A stretch of DNA of 64,000 nt from M3007 sp041160955. GTDB lineage: Bacteria; Bacteroidota; Bacteroidia; Chitinophagales; Saprospiraceae. A model generated the notes under the pieces. That model was not told the origin of the DNA. It saw only the letters and a list, made by a program, of their open reading frames with translations, and searched no databases. A program made the position numbers and the translations under genes. The DNA is taken from assembly GCA_041160955.1 (NCBI GenBank), contig JBEAVK010000155.1, forward strand, positions 1-64,000. The letters are read 5' to 3'. This document shows, in pieces, positions 63,968-64,000 of this stretch (position 1 is its first letter; each line of letters opens with the position of its first letter).

Positions 63968-64000
63968 CAAAGATAAAGTGCTTTTCAGCGAAAAAAGCAA
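63968..64000 (-). promoter_or_regulatory. Bacteroidota-type promoter for glutamine synthetase
   Basis: Minus strand: TTG at 64000-63998, a 22-bp spacer, TATCTTTG at 63975-63968, an exact -7 match. The leader would be about 150 nt, leaving room for control elements I cannot identify. Confidence 0.55.

Noticed and set aside
1..64000. Looked for tRNA, rRNA, tmRNA, CRISPR arrays, integrases and intact insertion sequences.
   Set aside because: None found by eye; only the SRP RNA and the repeats listed above.

Overview
This window looks like chromosome from a free-living member of the Bacteroidota, most plausibly a Saprospiria-like lineage; that rank is inferred from gene content, not from any search. 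The signs are: three secreted proteins ending in type IX secretion (Por) sorting domains; a long type III glutamine synthetase; RicT with a cysteine-rich head and repeat tail; a PUR-family nucleic-acid-binding protein; DUF5723, DUF4261 and LptC families; and several promoters of the TTG-N18-22-TAnnTTTG type used by the Bacteroidota primary sigma factor. Base composition is moderate, with AT-rich intergenic DNA. There is no rRNA, tRNA, CRISPR array, integrase or intact transposase. The one clear RNA gene is the SRP RNA at about 8.5 kb.

Layout. 0-2.4 kb: 3' part of topoisomerase IV subunit A. 2.4-9.0 kb: a block bounded by two roughly 312-bp non-coding repeats in inverted orientation, holding a broken phage/DinD-type gene, DUF5713, a UPF1-like helicase, uvrC, fructose-6-phosphate aldolase and the SRP RNA. 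9-12.9 kb: a PD-(D/E)XK nuclease, LptC and a membrane protein. 12.9-31 kb: an outer-membrane DUF5723 protein, a Na+/solute symporter, secreted T9SS proteins, a GT39-like glycosyltransferase, a xisH/xisI pair with a stop codon inside xisH, an MlaF-type ATPase, the yceD-rpmF pair, RidA, trpS, and a sugar-kinase-like gene with rfbD. 31-42.5 kb: a copper monooxygenase-like T9SS protein, DUF4261, a hydrolase, a LolA-like protein, a large BNR/sortilin-like propeller protein, a nucleotidyltransferase, and a papain-like protease with a HIT protein. 42.5-51.8 kb: citrate synthase, PUR protein, an SRPBCC/GyrI-like protein, aroQ, an ECF sigma/anti-sigma/DUF4097 operon, a thioredoxin and a lipoprotein pair. 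52-64 kb: an amino-acid permease, an AraC regulator facing an esterase-GH3 fusion enzyme, a second permease, a possible small RNA, ricT, and glnA type III.

Most genes are single transcription units closed by strong hairpins, many shared between convergent neighbours. Clear operon-like groups are membrane protein-lptC, xisH-xisI, yceD-rpmF, rfbD-kinase, C1 protease-HIT, sigma-anti-sigma-DUF4097 (overlapping or 4 bp apart) and the 51.8-50.1 kb lipoprotein pair (29-bp overlap).

The least ordinary content is intergenic and architectural. There are the inverted pair of 312-bp repeats, and two small elements with long terminal inverted repeats, each sitting in a divergent promoter region; one of them shares 45 bp with the edge of a 312-bp copy. 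There are also the esterase-GH3 fusion, an anti-sigma factor with three copies of its N-terminal motif, and a possible 128-nt RNA upstream of ricT. I found no defence island or clearly novel multi-gene system.
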